DNA from: Plasmodiophora brassicae
Lineage: Eukaryota; Endomyxa; Phytomyxea; Plasmodiophorida; Plasmodiophoridae
Length of the DNA: 64,000 nt
Reading direction: 5' to 3'
Assembly (NCBI GenBank): GCA_039704465.1
Contig: JASFAU010000010.1
Location: 558,001 to 622,000, forward strand
In this document: positions 62,438-64,000 of the stretch, one piece after another
Layout: each line of letters starts with the position of its first letter
Position numbering within the stretch: position 1 is the stretch's first letter
Translations under genes and position numbers: made by a program
Notes under the pieces: model-generated
Databases searched by the model: none
What the model saw: only the letters and a program-made list of their open reading frames with translations
What the model was told of the DNA's origin: nothing

Positions 62438-64000
62438 ATGCAGCCGCTCGGGTCGCAGAAGCGCATCGGCGAGTATGTCGTTCTGGGGAAAATTGGTTCG
62501 GGGTCGTACGCGACAGTGTGGAAGGGGTCGCATGTGGTCACCGGTGATCCGGTGCGTGGGCCCGTGTGGGGGAACCGGTGTCGATGTCGAGGCTGACGAT
62601 GGGGCAGGTCGCGATTAAAGGGTATAACCTGGAGCGACTACGCTTAAAACATATTGTTGAGAGTCTGGATTCGGAGATTGCCATTATGAAGATGTTCGAC
62701 CACGTCAACATTGTGAAACTGATCAGCGTGCATCGCACATCGCGGTCATACTTGTGTCATTTTCGTGTACCTCGGCGTTGATCGTTTGCTTTCAGGCACA
62801 TCTACCTCGTCATTGAGTACTGTGCGAACGGGGACCTCTCCAGTCATTTGCGACATGGACCGCTTTCTGAGAGTCGCGCACGACATCTGCTTCGGCAGCT
62901 CGCCCGCGGTCTCTCGTTTCTCCACGAGCGAAACATGTTACATCGCGATCTGAAGCCCCAGAACTTATTGTTGACCGATAACGCTACTGTATTGAAAATC
63001 GCAGACTTTGGTTTCGCGCGATACATGCCATCGGAATCGCTGCAAGCGACAGTCTGCGGGACGCCGTTGTACATGGCGCCTGAAGTGCTGCGAAATGAAA
63101 AGTACGACATCAAGGCCGATTTATGGTCAACCGGTGCGCTCCTGTACGAGATGGTTGTTGGCGTCACACCGTATACCGGGCAGAACCAGGTGGACCTTCT
63201 GAGGAACATCGAGAACAAACCAGTGACGTTCCCCAGGTACACCATGGTTTTCGTATTGGATACCTTGTCGATGACGTTACGTGTTAGTTCTAGGGTGCTC
63301 TCCGAGGAATGCAAGTCGCTCATCCTCGGGTTGTTGCATAGAGATCCCGCAGTCCGTCTTTCCACTCAGGAGCTGTGCGCTCATCCCTTCCTATTTGGTG
63401 ACAAGTCAAAAGAAGCTGTCCCGCGACCATCAACTGCGGGTCCTGTTGCTCTTGTAGACGACGCGACGTCATGTCAGTGCAATAATTGCCACAACGTTCC
63501 TGTTGATTACCAATTCTTTGACCGCAGCAACGGAGTTCGGGGTGACAGCTCCTTTCGCGTTGTCTTCTAGCGGGGCGAAGAACATTGGTCAACGAACGGC
63601 AGTTAGCCGTCCTGCGACGCCTGTCCTGTCCGTTGACGTTGCCGAAACATGCAAGACTGCCCGCGTTATCTGTGAGATTGCCGACGGGTTTGACGATGAC
63701 AAGGGCATTGCCCTTTCGCTATATTGCAAAGCAATTCGCTTGATGGTGTCGTCGCGCCTTGCAATTCGGAACATGGCTCAGCCAGCCGTTCAACTCGATG
63801 ACGATCTCAGCCAGCGTATTGATGTGCTGTCCAAGCGCGTTGCGCTGCTCAGAGACGACCTGTGTCCCGACGCTGTTCCTCTTCGTGCCGAGCAAGTGCT
63901 ATATGAGAAAGGGCTACAGATGGCTCGCGATGCATCGGTGGCGGAGCTGATGGGGGATTCTGCACGCAGCGCTTCCCTGTTTAGGAGGGCACATCGTTTG
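62438..64000 (+). CDS. ATG1: ATG1/ULK autophagy kinase, 5' part (runs off the window)
   Basis: Start MQPLGSQKRIGEYVVLGKIG; glycine loop GKIGSGSYATVWKG. Introns after VTGDP (ends at about 62608), after SYL (62754-62796), after FPR (63239-63297) and after DDATS (53 bases, ending 63519) all fit GT-AG. Kinase motifs: VAIKGYN, IMKMFDHVNIVKLI, LVIEYCANGDLSSHLRHGPL, HRDLKPQNLLL, KIADFGFARYM, CGTPLYMAPEVL and DLWSTGALLYEMVVG-VTPYTG, with complete catalytic residues. The ADFGFAR and GTPLYMAPE spellings and short N-terminus are typical of ATG1/ULK. The C-terminal part (VDVAETCKTARVICEIADGF, QVLYEKGLQMARDASVAELM) is helical, as in the ULK MIT-type domain that binds Atg13. The stop lies beyond 64000. Confidence 0.9.

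Noticed and set aside
1..64000. tRNA, rRNA or snRNA genes
   Set aside because: I looked for T-arm GGTTCGA-type boxes in a cloverleaf context and conserved rRNA stretches and found none that I could support by eye.

Overview
The window is nuclear DNA of a GC-rich, gene-dense unicellular eukaryote. Genes are cut by many GT-AG introns of about 45-65 bases, and I could splice several of them exactly: RPB2 (9 exons, 3522 coding bases), an SLC37 transporter (8 exons, 1344), V-ATPase subunit E (660), eS28 (204), a predicted secreted kinase (1047) and a spherulin-4 protein (846). All of these give uninterrupted frames. Intergenic gaps are usually a few hundred bases and both strands are used. No single gene fixes the taxon. 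The mix of core eukaryotic genes, predicted secreted proteins, a spherulin-4 protein, fungal-type Zn2Cys6 fingers and an oomycete-like hAT element fits a protist such as a plasmodiophorid (Phytomyxea). That is an inference.

Layout. 1-7.2 kb: SLC37 transporter, C2H2 and CCCH zinc-finger genes, a bZIP factor and an OTU deubiquitinase. 7.9-11.9 kb: RPB2, the second-largest RNA polymerase II subunit. 12-14.8 kb: repeated modules of a membrane-protein family, split by a rearranged Ty3/gypsy fragment that contains a 299-bp inverted repeat. 14.8-30.9 kb: housekeeping and unknown genes (HEAT-like, coiled-coil, Nbp35, Rpf2, V-ATPase E, two membrane proteins, a Vti1-like SNARE, the kinase, eS28, an acidic unknown, mitochondrial TyrRS). 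31.8-40.8 kb: double Zn2Cys6 protein, spherulin-4, secreted ankyrin protein, PPR protein, mucin-like surface protein, small MADS-box protein.

41.8-56.3 kb is a stack of mobile elements. A DNA transposon with a transposase of SDNC/GQNKN type (41.8-44.7 kb) was hit at its palindromic right end by an 8.7-kb hAT-like element (44664-53392, 8-bp target duplication CTAGTACA). That element contains a 147/155-bp minisatellite, which in turn was hit by a 5.3-kb chromodomain Ty3/gypsy retrotransposon (46021-51355, LTRs identical by eye, 5-bp duplication CGTTC). A pogo-like element (53414-56310, TA duplication) abuts it and carries small antisense genes.

56.6-61.8 kb is an intron-rich gene that I read as a DDE-type transposase-like protein with a complete DEDDy (WRN/RNase D-type) 3'-5' exonuclease domain between its second Asp and its Glu; it is the most unusual thing in the window. 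62.4 kb to the end holds the 5' part of an ATG1/ULK autophagy kinase. Several elements and genes share single-base frame breaks in the same direction, which suggests base-deletion errors in the assembly as much as decay.
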